Source: Bacillota bacterium (GTDB taxonomy: Bacteria; Bacillota; Clostridia; Oscillospirales; Acutalibacteraceae). Taken from it: a stretch of DNA of 14,740 nt. The stretch covers positions 1 through 14,740 of the forward strand of contig WQTL01000497.1 of assembly GCA_009786275.1 (NCBI GenBank), read 5' to 3'. Below are positions 14,327 to 14,740 of the stretch, piece by piece; position 1 is the stretch's first letter; each line of letters opens with the position of its first letter. The position numbers and the translations under genes are program-made. The notes beneath the pieces are model-generated. The model saw nothing but the letters and a program-made list of their open reading frames with translations. It was not told the DNA's origin and ran no database searches.

Positions 14327-14420
14327 AATGCTTAATTCTTAATTCTTAATGCTTAATGATTTGAAGCAAAGCGGCCGCGCGATAGGACAATTAAGCATTA
14401 AGCATTTAGCATTGAGCATT
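14327..14420. repeat. 94-bp AT-rich inverted repeat built from 7-bp units
   Basis: The left arm (14327-14358) repeats AATGCTT/AATTCTT with a 7-bp period. The right arm (14389-14420) is its inverse complement at 27 of 32 positions. The 30-base centre is GC-richer and contains GCGGCCGCGC. The arms could fold into a long hairpin at the end of the rlmB transcript, but no T-run follows. I recall similar AT-rich repeats between genes in gut Clostridia (not checked); a miniature mobile element is a possibility. Confidence 0.75.
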
Positions 14421-14443
14421 GATGTGAGAGGGTGGAGAAACAT

Positions 14444-14740
14444 ATGCCTGAGGAGCCGAACAGCGGCCTGCCGCCGAACCTGCGCCAACGCCTGGACGGC
14501 TTGACACCCGCGGAGGGTGTAACCGTTTCGCGTCACTGGTCGCTTTCGGATATCGACCAACTGCTTCAGGATGTGGGCAATCTCGATTCGCCCATGCTGA
14601 ATCCCGAGGCCTTTGAATCCGTGCCTGTGCCTGTGCCCGAACCGGAGCCGGAGCCGGAGCCGGAGCCGGAACCGGAGCCGGAGCCTGTAGGGGCGGCGTG
14701 CCAGCCGCCCGCTCCCGAACCCGAGCCGGAACCTCCTCCT
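14444..14740 (+). CDS. Pro/Glu-rich protein, N-terminal part (continues past right edge)
   Basis: The first 99 codons of a protein I cannot identify. About 1-65 is soluble and mildly amphipathic (RQRLDGL, HWSLSDIDQLLQDVG). Three Val-Pro pairs follow, then eight Glu-Pro repeats at residues 66-81, then an insert VGAACQPPAP encoded by a GC-rich palindrome, then more Pro/Glu. Such Pro-Glu stretches usually form stiff linkers that reach across the cell wall or space two domains, so a longer modular protein is likely, with a membrane segment or enzymatic domain further on (inference). GGTGGAG lies six bases before the ATG. No separate promoter is visible, so it may be co-transcribed with rlmB across the inverted repeat (118-bp gap). 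Confidence 0.6.
   Translation, partial: MPEEPNSGLPPNLRQRLDGLTPAEGVTVSRHWSLSDIDQLLQDVGNLDSPMLNPEAFESVPVPVPEPEPEPEPEPEPEPEPVGAACQPPAPEPEPEPPP
14639..14686 (+). repeat. Eight Glu-Pro codon pairs (GAGCCG-type hexamer repeat)
   Basis: A 6-bp tandem repeat of GA(A/G)-CCG, 8 copies, encoding (Glu-Pro)8. It is preceded by three GTG-CCT/CCC pairs. Such hexamer tracts can change length by slippage without shifting the frame. Confidence 0.85.
14687..14711. repeat. GC-rich palindrome inserted in frame in the Pro/Glu tract
   Basis: GTAGGGGCGGC (14687-14697) followed by loop GTGCCA and GCCGCCCG (14704-14711); GGGCGGC and GCCGCCC are perfect inverse complements. It interrupts the Glu-Pro repeat in frame. 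It resembles the GTAGGGGCGG-type palindromes I recall dispersed in Oscillospiraceae genomes (recollection, not searched). Confidence 0.55.

Noticed and set aside
14327..14420. CRISPR array or rho-independent terminator
   Set aside because: The repeats are 7 bp with no spacers, so not CRISPR; no T-run follows the right arm, so not a standard terminator.

Overview
The window looks like a piece of chromosome from an anaerobic, GC-rich Gram-positive bacterium of the Clostridia (probably Oscillospirales-like; inference). The reasons are an oxygen-sensitive glycyl radical enzyme with its activase, strong AGGAGG-type ribosome binding sites, several secreted proteins with Gram-positive-style signal peptides, a zf-HC2 anti-sigma-like membrane protein, and AT-rich repeats of a kind I associate with gut Firmicutes.

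Layout. Positions 1-830 are a decayed mobile-element zone. It holds the catalytic part of one tyrosine recombinase running off the left edge, a three-zinc-ribbon small protein cut short where it meets that recombinase, a bidirectional terminator, and the C-terminal stub of a second tyrosine recombinase. Positions 880-3829 hold a promoter and a two-gene operon: a CxE-type glycyl radical enzyme with an unusual TGCNEP active-site loop, and its radical-SAM activase, coupled by a 4-base stop/start overlap. Positions 3923-4873 (minus) encode an anti-sigma-like multi-pass membrane protein.

Positions 5135-13482 hold four exported proteins: a purple-acid-phosphatase-like metallophosphoesterase, a DUF5060/DUF4038 glycoside hydrolase (minus strand), a 982-residue membrane-anchored protein that looks like an uncharacterised glycosidase, and a neutral-ceramidase-like amidase. 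Each of the last two is followed or preceded by AT-richer spacer DNA; the spacer at 11290-11794 contains a tiny stand-alone transcription unit (promoter, 22-codon ORF, terminator). The window ends with rlmB (23S rRNA 2'-O-methyltransferase), a 94-bp AT-rich inverted repeat, and the start of a Pro/Glu-rich protein that continues beyond the right edge.

How the genes may work together. The four exported enzymes could jointly process host or dietary glycoconjugates or glycolipids (glycan, amide-linked lipid and phosphate ester cleavage), but they are separate transcription units on both strands, so this is only inference. The glycyl radical operon has no transporter or microcompartment gene beside it, so its substrate cannot be read from context. 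Seven promoters in the window share one strict design: a TTG-starting -35 box, exactly 17 bases, and a TGn-extended -10 box. Two of them (glycyl radical operon and anti-sigma-like gene) match at 24 of 29 positions.
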